Positions 49,575 to 57,450 of a stretch of 64,000 nucleotides of DNA are shown in pieces. Within the stretch, counting starts at the first letter, position 1, and each line of letters starts with the position of its first letter. Source of the DNA: Flavobacteriales bacterium (lineage in GTDB: Bacteria > Bacteroidota > Bacteroidia > Flavobacteriales_F > PHOS-HE28). Both the position numbers and the translations under genes were made by a program. The notes under the pieces are model-generated. The model was not told the origin of the DNA. It saw only the letters and a list, made by a program, of their open reading frames with translations, and did no database searches. The stretch covers positions 124,001 through 188,000 of the forward strand of contig JADKAN010000002.1 of the NCBI GenBank assembly GCA_016719225.1, in the 5' to 3' direction.

Positions 49575-49639
49575 GAAGCCTACACTGTGGCAGGCAGCGA
49601 GTTCGGCCTCTTCTACGTCATACTGGAAAATCCACGTCC

Positions 49640-50928
49640 ATGCCCCGTTTCCAACGTGTTGCCCTTTGCTCTTTTGCTTGCTCCTTGCTGTAGCAGCACA
49701 GGCGCAGACGTATTTCTACGTGGACGACATCGGCATTTATCCCGGAACTCCCACGGATCAACAGGTGGTGGAGATCCAGCTCTCCGGCAACTTATCGAAC
49801 ACCGGTTCTTATGTCTCATCGGTCACTGCGGATGTCTCTGCCTTCACGGTGGCGATCACGGTAATGGCGGGAAGCAACGGCGGCCTGCAAGTTTTGGTGC
49901 CTCACACTGGATCAGTGTTCACTGGCCCACTTCCGGCGGGAACATATACGATCACCATTGGTGGCAGTGGGGTTGGCGACTTTGCCCCGAGCGTTCAACA
50001 CAGCTTCACGGTGACCGGCGGTGCGCCAACTGCGTGCGATTCCTTGGTGATAGCCGGCGTCGAATGGTCACCGTTCAGTGATTCATTGATCACGGTGCAT
50101 GTGTTCAATCCTACGGGGACGTTGTTCGACTATCCGGGTTTTTTATTGCTGGGCACAGGAGGCGACACGTTGGCGCAGGAAACGGTGAACCTTTTCGGCA
50201 TTGGTGAAGAGAGCTGGCACACCCTGACCGTGAGGCCCGGAGTGGATCTTCCAACGGGGACCTTCAACGCCACATTAGAACTCTGGACCGGCTTCTATGA
50301 AGACCTCGCATGCAGCTGGGAGCTTCCCGTCCTGCTCTGCACCGATGCTCCATGCAGTCCATTGGTGCCCTTCGTCCAGAATTATGGGTCCGGGCTCGCG
50401 TTGGGCGATTTCCAGTACGTCATCAGCTCCGGCGGATCGCCCGTTGCTGGTGGAACCTTCACGTTGACGGCGGATGATCAGCTTGCCAGCGACACGGTTT
50501 GCTTGCCACCCGGCAACTACGTAATGGAACTCACGGCGGACCAACCCTCAACTGGAGGCGAGCCGGTTTTCGGTGTCAACGGCGAGGATCGGGCGCAGGG
50601 GCCCTCGGCCAATGTGGGCTTTGACGTCCCGGCCAGTTTGACGTTCGCATTCCATGGCCCTTGCATTGATATTGCACAGCATGTAGTTATTCGGAACCCT
50701 GATGTGTTGCGCGTGATACAAGGAGCTGATCACATACAATTGATACGTACGGACGGACAAGCCCTTGGCGTGCTGAATGTATTCGATGCGCAAGGCCGTG
50801 TGGTGTATTCCACCAGAACGAGCCAAGCTGAATGCACGATCCCGACAGGCGATCGGCCTGCCGGGATCTTTATGCTCCGTGTATCCAGCGGCAAACAGCC
50901 GCTTGTTGTGAAGGTTATGCTACCTTGA
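49640..50928 (+). CDS. T9SS type A sorting-domain cargo protein with an apparent signal-peptide frameshift
   Basis: The mature part (from about 49708, TYFYVDDIGIYPGTP) is an exported protein with immunoglobulin-like strands and a C-terminal T9SS sorting region that includes HIQLIRTDGQALGVLNVFDAQ near the end and closes with VSSGKQPLVVKVMLP. A signal peptide exists, but only across a frame change. Reading from ATG 49640 gives MPRFQRVALCSF, then the frame runs to a stop. Adding one T to the TTTT at 49672-49675 gives MPRFQRVALCSFCLLLAVAAQAQTY, a normal signal peptide. So the gene carries a one-base deletion, natural or from sequencing. In the downstream frame alone there is no convincing start codon before the hydrophobic core. 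About 430 residues would result after repair. Confidence 0.72.
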
Positions 50929-50940
50929 AGGAGCGATCAC

Positions 50941-51570
50941 CTATCCGCCGATGCCGATGCCCACATAAACTTGGACGCAACGGTTCTGCGGGTTGCCGAC
51001 CACACTGCTGAGGTCGCTGCTATCCACTACATCCGACAGGCCGTGGAGGTAACGAACGCCGATCTGAGCGCTGGTACCGATATTGAATCCAACTCCTCCA
51101 GCGATACCGAAGTCCATGGATTTGAAGTTGCTCTTGTCCAAGTTGTCGCTGCCGCTACCCAAGGTGCCGGAGGTGGTAACATTCGCGGAGACGAGGTAAG
51201 CCGCGTAGCCACCGAGGTGGATATCCACGACATCCAAGATGTGCAGGTCAGCCATGACCGGCAATTCAATGTAATTCAAGTTGAAATCCACATCCTGATC
51301 CACCAAACCGAAGAAGGCGTTGTACTTGGTGTGGTTGCCTTTGGTGGAATAGAGCAATTCCACCTGTAGTCCGAGAGGTGCCTCCGGCGCAGTGCGGGCG
51401 AATACGCCAGCATTGAAGCCGATGCGGCCGTTGTCCTCATTGGAATCGCCGCCGGCGAGTGTGGTATAGTTCAATCCGCCCTTAACGCCCACCTTAGGGC
51501 CTTGGGAGAAAGCGGGAGCTGCGAACAGGATCGCGCCGAAAGCGCATGCTGCATGGACAAGTTTCGTCAT
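50941..51570 (-). CDS. PorT-like outer-membrane beta-barrel protein
   Basis: This 209-residue protein has a signal peptide (about 1-22, HAACAFGAILFAAPAFSQ) and a barrel with the typical opening KVGVKGGLNYTTLAGGDSNE near 26-45, the PorT/outer-membrane-protein start. Strands GRIGFNAGVFARTAP, VELLYSTKGNHTKYN and VGVRYLHGLSDVVD follow. The last strand ends CVQVYVGIGIGG. PorT-family proteins are linked to T9SS assembly in some Bacteroidota, but most members are of unknown function. It is convergent with the T9SS cargo gene. Confidence 0.85.
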   Translation of the reverse strand: MTKLVHAACAFGAILFAAPAFSQGPKVGVKGGLNYTTLAGGDSNEDNGRIGFNAGVFARTAPEAPLGLQVELLYSTKGNHTKYNAFFGLVDQDVDFNLNYIELPVMADLHILDVVDIHLGGYAAYLVSANVTTSGTLGSGSDNLDKSNFKSMDFGIAGGVGFNIGTSAQIGVRYLHGLSDVVDSSDLSSVVGNPQNRCVQVYVGIGIGG

Positions 51571-51713
51571 TTCAAAGTGGTTTTGCCCAGCAGCTTAACC
51601 AACGGCATGCCAAGCGCGGTGCAGCAACACGAATGGGCAATTTGCGGACCCGATGTGGAGATGGGGCGCATCTCTTGGGGAAACGCCTCCTCAATTCAGG
51701 ATGGAACCGGAAG

Positions 51714-52706
51714 TCAGCCACCAATGCTGACCATCGGCCTGCTGCTGAGGTCATACAGGACCTCCTCCTGCTTGTCGGGATCGAATTGCGGCAGACCGCC
51801 GAGCATTTTATGCTTCGCCAGTACGTTCGCTTCGATCAATGCGGAAACATCCGCGCCACTGCGTAAGGCGCTTAACAGATCCGTTTCCTCGCGGGCGAAC
51901 AAGCAGTTGCGCATTTTCCCTTCCGCTGTCAGCCGCAGGCGGTCACAACTGCCGCAGAAAGGCTCGGTCACAGTACTGATCACCGCGAAGGAACCCAACC
52001 AGCCTTTAACGCGGTAGGCCTTAGCGGTGCTGTGCGGGTCATCCTGGATCTTCTCAATGGCATGCGTACTGCTGATCCTGCCCAGCATTTCGGCATAGGT
52101 GTACACCTTGTCACGTCCCCACTTATTGCCTGCAAAGGGCATGAACTCGATAAAGCGCACATGAACTGGCCGGTCACGGGTAAGCTCTACGAAACGCAGC
52201 AGTTCGTCCTCGTTCACGCCGCGCATCACCACCATATTGAGCTTCACGTGCACCCCGCGGTCAATGGCCTGTTCGATGTTCGCGAGCACGCGGTCGTGCC
52301 CATCGCGTCGGCTCAGGGTGCGGAAGCGTTCGGCATCGAAGGTGTCCAAGCTGATGTTGAGGCTCTTCAATCCTGCGGCGATCAATTCATCCAGGAATAG
52401 ATGCAGGCGCATGGCGTTGGTGGTCAACCCGAGCTTCACCGGCAACTGCGCGATGTCCCGCACGATATCCACCACGTCGGGCCGCATCAACGGTTCCCCG
52501 CCGGTGATCCGGATCTTGGTGATGCCGTATTTTTCGGTGAAAAGTTTGGCCAGCGTTGCGATCTCGCCGCGCGTCATCAGTTCTTCCCGCCGCAGGAAGT
52601 GTTGGTCCTCCGGCATGCAGTAGGTGCACCGCAGGTCGCATTTGTCCACGATGCTGATGCGCAGGCTGCGGTGGGTGCGGGAATGGCGGTCGACAAGTGG
52701 GGTCAT
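51714..52706 (-). CDS. moaA: GTP 3',8-cyclase MoaA
   Basis: MoaA is a radical SAM enzyme that starts molybdenum cofactor synthesis by cyclising GTP. The 330 residues carry the SAM cluster motif CDLRCTYC at residues 23-30 and the C-terminal GTP-binding cluster in CGSCDRLRLTAEGKMRNC (Cys 251, 254 and 268). The expected terminal GG is present (IGG end). A -7 box lies 8 bases before ATG 52706, supporting that start over the longer open frame. No moaC or other cofactor gene is nearby, but fdhD, which serves a molybdenum enzyme, is at 53933-54811. Confidence 0.95.
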   Translation of the reverse strand: MTPLVDRHSRTHRSLRISIVDKCDLRCTYCMPEDQHFLRREELMTRGEIATLAKLFTEKYGITKIRITGGEPLMRPDVVDIVRDIAQLPVKLGLTTNAMRLHLFLDELIAAGLKSLNISLDTFDAERFRTLSRRDGHDRVLANIEQAIDRGVHVKLNMVVMRGVNEDELLRFVELTRDRPVHVRFIEFMPFAGNKWGRDKVYTYAEMLGRISSTHAIEKIQDDPHSTAKAYRVKGWLGSFAVISTVTEPFCGSCDRLRLTAEGKMRNCLFAREETDLLSALRSGADVSALIEANVLAKHKMLGGLPQFDPDKQEEVLYDLSSRPMVSIGG

Positions 52707-52714
52707 TACTGCCA

Positions 52715-52722
52715 CAAAGGTA
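52715..52722 (-). promoter_or_regulatory. -7 box TACCTTTG for moaA, near-leaderless
   Basis: On the minus strand TACCTTTG is an exact TAnnTTTG match that ends 8 bases before the moaA start at 52706. The intergenic region to the divergent lipocalin start at 52793 is only 86 bases. Confidence 0.5.
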
Positions 52723-52792
52723 CCGAGAGGAGGGCTGGCCCTTCCGAACAACACCGGTTGTTGGGATGTTCGGTCGCTTAAACGAAGTCTTG

Positions 52793-53332
52793 ATGAAGTG
52801 CTCGATCCTCGCGGCAGCGACATTCCTTTCGCTCAGCGTCATGTTCTCCGGCTGAGTGAGCATCCCGGAAAATGCCACGCCGGTAAAGCCGTTCGATGCT
52901 GCGAAGTATGCCGGCAAATGGTACGAGATCGCCCGGTTCGACTACCGGTTCGAGAAGGACCTGCAGAATGTGACAGCGGAATACGGAATTCTTCCGGATG
53001 GCACGATATCCGTGCTGAACCGGGGTTATGACGTGAAAAAAGGCGAATGGAAGAAGTCCGAAGGGAAGGCCAAATTCGTGAACGGTCCGGACGAAGGTCG
53101 ATTGAAGGTTTCCTTTTTCGGTCCATTCTATGCCGGCTACAACATCATCGCGGTGGATCCGGAATACCGCTATGCATTGGTGGTGGGTAAGAGCACCGAT
53201 TACCTCTGGCTGCTCTCGCGGGAAACCACCATGCCCGCCGGGATCAAGGATAAGTACGTGGCACAGGCCAAAGCATTGGGATGCAACACGGATGCGCTGG
53301 TTTGGGTGGACCAGAAGCCGCGCGCTGAATAG
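52793..53332 (+). pseudogene. Blc-type lipocalin lipoprotein with TGA at the lipobox cysteine
   Basis: A full lipocalin gene is visible as one frame from ATG 52793, with a hydrophobic signal peptide of 20 residues (MKCSILAAATFLSLSVMFSG), then TGA at 52853-52855, then VSIPENATPVKPFDAAKYAG. The TGA falls exactly where a lipobox Cys (FSG-C) is expected. A change from TGC or TGT would restore it. The mature part (158 residues from the GTG at 52856) has the lipocalin motif KYAGKWYEIARFDYRFEKDL near 17-36, FFGPFYAGYNIIAVD near 92 and STDYLWLLSRET, close to Blc of enterobacteria. It is listed as a probable pseudogene or recoded gene; alternatively the GTG at 52856 gives a cytoplasmic protein. Confidence 0.7.
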
Positions 53333-53363
53333 CGTAAGGGCTTTCGTTGCCAACTTCGCATCC

Positions 53364-53936
53364 ATGGAACCCGATCAAAAGATCCGCTGTCCGTGGTGTT
53401 TGAAAGACGACATTTACAAGCGTTACCACGACGAGGTGTGGGGCGTGCCGGAACATGACGACCGCAAGCTCTTCGCGAAGCTGATACTTGACGGTGCACA
53501 AGCAGGACTGAGCTGGTACACCATACTGATCCGCACGGAAAGTTATGCGAAGGCGTATGACGATTGGGATGCGAAGAAGATCGCGCGTTATAGCGGGAAG
53601 GATGTGGAGCGCTTAATGAGCGATGCGGGCATCATCCGCAACCGCTCGAAGATCATGGCCTCCATCGGGAATGCACAGGCCTATCTGAAGATCATGGAGG
53701 ACGGTCCCGGATCGTTCGACCGGTTCCTTTGGAAGCATGTAGGCGGAAGAACGAAGGTGAACCGGGTGAAGGGAATGGGCGATGTGCCCGCATCCACGCC
53801 GGAGAGCGATTCCATGAGCAAGGACCTGAAGGATCACGGCTTCAAGTTCGTGGGCAGCACCATCGTCCATGCCTTTATGCAAGCGTGTGGTATGGTGGAC
53901 GATCACATGGACACCTGCTGGAGGCGCAAGCGATGA
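53364..53936 (+). CDS. tag: DNA-3-methyladenine glycosylase I
   Basis: TAG removes 3-methyladenine from alkylated DNA. The 190 residues have the N-terminal RCPWCLKDDIYKRYHDEVWG (residues 8-27), whose first Cys and later His help bind zinc, and SWYTILIRTESYAKAYDDWD near 52-71. The C-terminal zinc part is QACGMVDDHMDTCWRRK. Aromatic and acidic residues of the base pocket are in place (YDDW, EVWGVPEHDD). The ATG at 53364 is the usual start. The stop overlaps the fdhD start by 4 bases, so the two are coupled; DNA repair and formate/nitrate metabolism in one operon is an odd pairing. Confidence 0.95.
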   Translation: MEPDQKIRCPWCLKDDIYKRYHDEVWGVPEHDDRKLFAKLILDGAQAGLSWYTILIRTESYAKAYDDWDAKKIARYSGKDVERLMSDAGIIRNRSKIMASIGNAQAYLKIMEDGPGSFDRFLWKHVGGRTKVNRVKGMGDVPASTPESDSMSKDLKDHGFKFVGSTIVHAFMQACGMVDDHMDTCWRRKR

Positions 53937-54811
53937 GGAAGCCAAAAGGACCGGTTTCGACGGCTCCCATCCTACGTGTGGAGAGCGGCATCGTAACAAC
54001 ACTGGACGATATCCTCGTTACGGAGGAACCACTGGAGATCCGCCTTGGTCACGGGCCGGAAGAGGATCGCAAGGAAGTGCGGCTCAGTGTCACGATGCGT
54101 ACGCCGGGGAACGACGAGGAGCTCGCTCTGGGTTTTCTATTCACCGAAGGCATTATAGATTTGCCTGCGGAAGTGCTGCGCGTAGTGACCTGCGAGAATG
54201 TGAAGGAAGAGGAGCTTGGTAATGTGATCCGCGCGGAACTGCATCCTTCATTGGAGCTGGACCCAGCGAAATGGCAGCGCAATTTTTACACCAGCAGCAG
54301 TTGTGGCGTTTGCGGAAAAACCAGCATCGAGGCTGTACGTGCGCAGTGTCCGAAGCCCATGGCGCCCTTCGGAACCATAGACCCGGAGGTGATCACCGCG
54401 CTGCCGGAGCGGATGCGTGAAGCTCAAACGGTCTTCAAACACACAGGCGGCATACATGCAGCCGCACTTTTTGATCGCGCTGGTAAACTGCTCATCCTGC
54501 GGGAGGACGTGGGCCGCCACAACGCCGTTGACAAGGTCATCGGGGCGTTGATCGGAAGCTGGTCATCAAGTGATAGGGGGGGTATGCAGGAACCGATCAC
54601 CGATCACATTCTGGTCGTTAGTGGTCGATCTGGCTTCGAGCTGGTGCAGAAATGCCTGATGGCGCGTATCCCACTGATGGCCGCGGTGGGCGCACCCTCG
54701 TCGCTGTCCGTGGAGTTGGCCAAGGAAGGCGGCTTAACGCTCATCGGCTTCCTGCGGGGTGCCCGTTTCAATGTGTACACGGGCGTTCCGCAAATTGGTA
54801 AGGAAACCTGA
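53933..54811 (+). CDS. fdhD: Formate dehydrogenase accessory sulfurtransferase FdhD
   Basis: FdhD delivers sulphur to the molybdenum cofactor of formate dehydrogenase and related oxidoreductases. The 292 residues have the catalytic motif CGVC at residues 124-127 (inside SSSCGVCGKTSIEAV), TEEPLEIRLG near 30-39, NDEELALGFLFTEGII near 60-75 and HTGGIHAAALFD near 176. DVGRHNAVDKVIGALI near 199 and VSGRSGFELVQK near 229 follow. The ATG overlaps the tag stop (ATGA). FdhD together with moaA at 51714-52706 implies a molybdenum enzyme elsewhere in the genome. Confidence 0.95.
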   Translation: MRKPKGPVSTAPILRVESGIVTTLDDILVTEEPLEIRLGHGPEEDRKEVRLSVTMRTPGNDEELALGFLFTEGIIDLPAEVLRVVTCENVKEEELGNVIRAELHPSLELDPAKWQRNFYTSSSCGVCGKTSIEAVRAQCPKPMAPFGTIDPEVITALPERMREAQTVFKHTGGIHAAALFDRAGKLLILREDVGRHNAVDKVIGALIGSWSSSDRGGMQEPITDHILVVSGRSGFELVQKCLMARIPLMAAVGAPSSLSVELAKEGGLTLIGFLRGARFNVYTGVPQIGKET

Positions 54812-54842
54812 CGTTCATCAGTCTGCGTGTTTCCATGAAGGG

Positions 54843-54850
54843 TAACTTTG
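54843..54850 (+). promoter_or_regulatory. -7 box TAACTTTG before the truncated haemoglobin
   Basis: An exact TAnnTTTG match, 28 bases before the ATG at 54879. It is in the 67-base gap after fdhD and probably drives the globin-to-hemerythrin run. No Fnr- or NsrR-type palindrome could be recognised with confidence. Confidence 0.55.
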
Positions 54851-54878
54851 CCAGCCCTGACAGGACCGTAAGTTGAAG

Positions 54879-55310
54879 ATGGATCACCGTGAACTGAACA
54901 ATCCCGCTGAAGGAAAGCGCACGAAGGGGGACATCACCACCATCGAGGACATCCGTCTTCTGGTGGACACGTTCTATGGCCGGGCGCGTTTGGATACGTT
55001 GGTCGGGCCGATCTTCAACGAGACCATCCAGGACCGCTGGCCGGAGCACTTGGCCAAGCTCTATAATTTCTGGCAAACCGTTCTGCTGGGCGAACACACG
55101 TATTACGGGAGCCCGTTCATGCCGCACTCAAAGTTGCCCATTGCCAAGCCACACTTCGAGCGCTGGGTGCAACTTTTCCACGCCACGCTGGAGGAACTGT
55201 TCACTGGCCCCAAAGCGGATGAGGCAAAACAGCGCGCCGTGCTGATGGCCGAGATGTTCCAGTACAAACTGTCATCCATCGCCCAGGACGGCACCGTTCC
55301 GATCAGATAA
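54879..55310 (+). CDS. Group III truncated haemoglobin
   Basis: This 143-residue globin has the group III features: TFYGRARLDTLVGPIFNETI near 34-53, the helix with WPEHLAKLYNFWQTVLLGE near 57-75, and MPHSKLPIAKPHFERWVQLF near 85-104, whose PHF includes the proximal His. Group III globins bind oxygen and nitric oxide tightly and are thought to protect against nitrosative stress. The start is ATG 54879 (MDHRELNN); a TTG two codons earlier is less likely. The stop overlaps the next ATG, and the gene leads the globin-membrane protein-ric-hemerythrin run. Confidence 0.92.
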   Translation: MDHRELNNPAEGKRTKGDITTIEDIRLLVDTFYGRARLDTLVGPIFNETIQDRWPEHLAKLYNFWQTVLLGEHTYYGSPFMPHSKLPIAKPHFERWVQLFHATLEELFTGPKADEAKQRAVLMAEMFQYKLSSIAQDGTVPIR

Positions 55311-55789
55311 TGGCGTACGTGAAACATCCGGTCGTTGTGGTCGCGGTGTTCACTTGGCTGGGTCTTGTAGTGGGCGTCGCTTTTCTGGCCTCTTGGTCCA
55401 AGTACCGTGCTTTCGGTGTAACGCTTCCCGTGGGTGCCTCCATCGACATGAAATTATTGCCGGTCCTTTTGCGGGCGGAATGGGTGCTGGCGCTTGCCGT
55501 GCTGGCCGACCTGTTCCTCGGGAAAGCACCGATACCCGTTATGGTGCTTGCCGCGGTCCCCGTGCTCCTGCTCCTCGTTCAAACCATCTGGCTGCAACCC
55601 GCGCTGAACGCGGCGGCGTTGCAGGTCTTCCACGGACAGGGCGACCCCGGTGCCGGACTCCGCAACGCCCACACCGGGTTGGAAGCCGTTAAAGTCGGGA
55701 CGCTCGCCGTGCTGGGCATCCTCCAATTCAAGCAAGCACCTTCCCGTGCCGGGTATTCGGCACAACACCAACCAAACGAACGATCATGA
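55310..55789 (+). CDS. Four-helix membrane protein, unknown function
   Basis: This 159-residue protein has four hydrophobic segments (about 7-27, 53-70, 74-93 and 128-142). A distinctive LQPALNAAALQVFHGQ near 96-111 joins helices three and four, with a His in the loop. The arrangement recalls DUF4149/TMEM205-like or DUF1772-like four-helix proteins, but I cannot place it with confidence. It overlaps the globin stop by one base (TAATG) and the ric start by 4 bases, so all three are translated together, which implies a role in the same pathway. A haem or metal ligand function for the His residues is possible but unproven. Confidence 0.7.
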   Translation: MAYVKHPVVVVAVFTWLGLVVGVAFLASWSKYRAFGVTLPVGASIDMKLLPVLLRAEWVLALAVLADLFLGKAPIPVMVLAAVPVLLLLVQTIWLQPALNAAALQVFHGQGDPGAGLRNAHTGLEAVKVGTLAVLGILQFKQAPSRAGYSAQHQPNERS

Positions 55790-56520
55790 AGATCACACCC
55801 GAACGGACCGTTGGGTCCATCGTCGCCGAGGACTATCGCGCGGCCGCCGTGCTCACCAAGTATGGCATCGATTTTTGTTGCAAAGGCGGACGCTCCGTGC
55901 AGGAGGTCTGTGAGAAGAAGAACATCGACCAGGGCAAACTGGCCGAGGACATCACCACCTTGCTCGCGCGTGATGCGAAGGAAGGGGAGGATGCGATCAA
56001 CTGGCCGCTGGACCAGTTGGCGGACCATGTGGAGACCGTTCACCACCGCTACGTGCAAGAGCGCGGCCCGATCCTTCAGCAGTACCTCGCCAAGCTTTGC
56101 AAGGTGCATGGCGACCGCCATCCGGAACTGTTCACCATCAACGACGAGTTCAACGCCTGCGTGGGCGCGATGGCCGTACACATGAAAAAGGAGGAGCTGA
56201 TGTTGTTCCCCTTCGTGCGCAATCTGGCCAAGAGCGAGCGCTCCGGAGAGCCGTTCAAGAAGCCTCATTTCGGCACGGTGGAAAACCCCGTGCACATGAT
56301 GATGGAGGATCACAATGCCGAAGGCGAGCGTTTCGAGCGCATGGGCGCCGTGAGCGATGGGTTCACTACCCCGGCCGACGGCTGTGCCACTTATGCTGCC
56401 GCCTTCTCCATGTTGCGTGAATTCGAGACGGACCTGCACCGCCACATCCACCTCGAGAACAACATCATGTTCCCCCGTGCTATCGCGCTGGAGAAGCGCT
56501 TGGCGCATGCCGCCAATTAA
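55786..56520 (+). CDS. ric: Iron-sulphur cluster repair di-iron protein (Ric/YtfE/ScdA)
   Basis: Ric restores iron-sulphur clusters damaged by nitric oxide or oxidants. The 244 residues begin with a DUF542 domain carrying YGIDFCCKGGRSVQEV near 26-41 (CCxG motif). A hemerythrin-like four-helix domain follows, with di-iron ligand His and Glu residues in DHVETVHHRYV near 82-92, EFNACVGAMAVHMKKEELMLF near 121-141, MMMEDHNAEGERF and HRHIHLENNIMFPRA near 220-234. The ATG overlaps the stop of the membrane-protein gene (ATGA). The family symbol is used here; species names differ (ytfE, scdA, ric). Confidence 0.93.
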   Translation: MKITPERTVGSIVAEDYRAAAVLTKYGIDFCCKGGRSVQEVCEKKNIDQGKLAEDITTLLARDAKEGEDAINWPLDQLADHVETVHHRYVQERGPILQQYLAKLCKVHGDRHPELFTINDEFNACVGAMAVHMKKEELMLFPFVRNLAKSERSGEPFKKPHFGTVENPVHMMMEDHNAEGERFERMGAVSDGFTTPADGCATYAAAFSMLREFETDLHRHIHLENNIMFPRAIALEKRLAHAAN

Positions 56521-56977
56521 GCGCCTTCCCGAATTGGAAGGGATCAGTAGGGAGCACCACGATGGGCTCCTGCTTTGCTGGAAGATCAGGGCGGGCACCG
56601 CGAAAGGCGTGGCACCCGCCCGCATCCAGCGCTATTGCCGGCGTTTCCTGAAAGAGCACCTCAAGCCGCATTTCGACATCGAGGAGAGCGTGCTTTTCCC
56701 GATACTTGGACATGAACACCCCGGAGTGCGCAAGGCCATGGCGGAGCATAGAAGGCTTCAGCGCTTGATCAACGGACGCTCGGACGCTGCCTTGGCGATC
56801 TCCTTGGTGGAAGAGGAACTGGAGGCCCACATCCGCTTCGAAGAGCGCCAACTGTTCAACCTGATTCAAGAGGCGGCCACGCCCGGCCAGTTAGTGGAAG
56901 TGGAAAAGGCCCATGCGCTGATCCATTCATCCGTCGCTGTGAAGGATGTCCCGGACGATGTTTTCTGGGAACAGTGA
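56507..56977 (+). CDS. Hemerythrin-domain protein
   Basis: This 156-residue all-helical protein has a di-iron ligand pattern of hemerythrins: SREHHDGLLLCWKIRAG near 14-30, HLKPHFDIEESVLFP near 49-63, AEHRRLQRLI near 78-87 and EAHIRFEERQLF near 105-116. Such proteins bind oxygen or nitric oxide, or sense iron. Its start overlaps the end of ric by 14 bases, and it ends before the strong terminator at 57017-57057, so it closes the globin-ric operon. Together the genes make a compact nitric-oxide defence set. Confidence 0.88.
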   Translation: MPPIKRLPELEGISREHHDGLLLCWKIRAGTAKGVAPARIQRYCRRFLKEHLKPHFDIEESVLFPILGHEHPGVRKAMAEHRRLQRLINGRSDAALAISLVEEELEAHIRFEERQLFNLIQEAATPGQLVEVEKAHALIHSSVAVKDVPDDVFWEQ

Positions 56978-57016
56978 GACGCGCGGTCGTCCCAGAGCGA
57001 CGTGAGGGGTAGTGTA

Positions 57017-57057
57017 GAACGAGAGAGGCCGCCCTGTTCGGGCGGCCTCTCTCGTTC
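57017..57057. terminator. 18-bp perfect-stem bidirectional terminator
   Basis: Bases 57017-57034 (gaacgagagaggccgccc) are the perfect reverse complement of 57040-57057, around a five-base loop tgttc. The hairpin lies between the convergent hemerythrin gene (ends 56977) and cupredoxin gene (ends 57076), 39 and 18 bases away. The GC-rich core and perfect stem make it the strongest terminator candidate in the window, although the T-run is short. Confidence 0.85.
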
Positions 57058-57075
57058 ATCGATCTTCGGCACGGA

Positions 57076-57450
57076 TCACTCTACGATCACCCGGCCCCGC
57101 ATCACCACGTGGATGCTGCAGAAATAATAAGCTGTCGAATCCGCCACCCACTTCCAACTATCCCCTGGATGCATCAAATGGGAAGTCCAAAGGCTATCAG
57201 GAAGCTCCGTTACATCGTGGTCCACGACGTCGTTGTTGGTGAAGATCACCGTATCGCCGCGCTGCACTTGCAACGTGTCAGGGTGAAAGCTCATCTGGGC
57301 GATGGAAACGGCTGCCGAGGTTGGCACATGAACTGCCTGCACGGGTGCAGGAGCGGGTGCGGCCTTTTGATCGGGGGTTCCGCAGGCTGCGATGAGCCCT
57401 AGGACCAATGCAATGGGTAAGGCGGTTCTATTCCCGGCGAGCGTGATCAT
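57076..57450 (-). CDS. Cupredoxin (plastocyanin/azurin-like) lipoprotein
   Basis: This 124-residue lipoprotein has lipobox LIAAC (Cys 23), an Ala/Pro-rich linker and a cupredoxin domain. The type I copper ligands are visible as His 78 (VVDHDVTE), Cys 111, His 114 and Met 117 (CSIHVVMRG). IAQMSFHPDTLQVQRGDTVI near 50-69 is the strand pair before the copper site. Copper proteins of this kind carry electrons to or from reductases such as nitrite reductases, or accept them from donors on the outer face of the cell. It is translationally coupled to the DUF4142 gene upstream (4-base overlap). Confidence 0.92.
   Translation of the reverse strand: MITLAGNRTALPIALVLGLIAACGTPDQKAAPAPAPVQAVHVPTSAAVSIAQMSFHPDTLQVQRGDTVIFTNNDVVDHDVTELPDSLWTSHLMHPGDSWKWVADSTAYYFCSIHVVMRGRVIVE

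Noticed and set aside
52853..52855. Selenocysteine as the meaning of the TGA in the lipocalin
   Set aside because: Not asserted: no SECIS-like hairpin was recognised after the TGA, and lipocalins are not known selenoproteins. It is kept only as one option in the finding.
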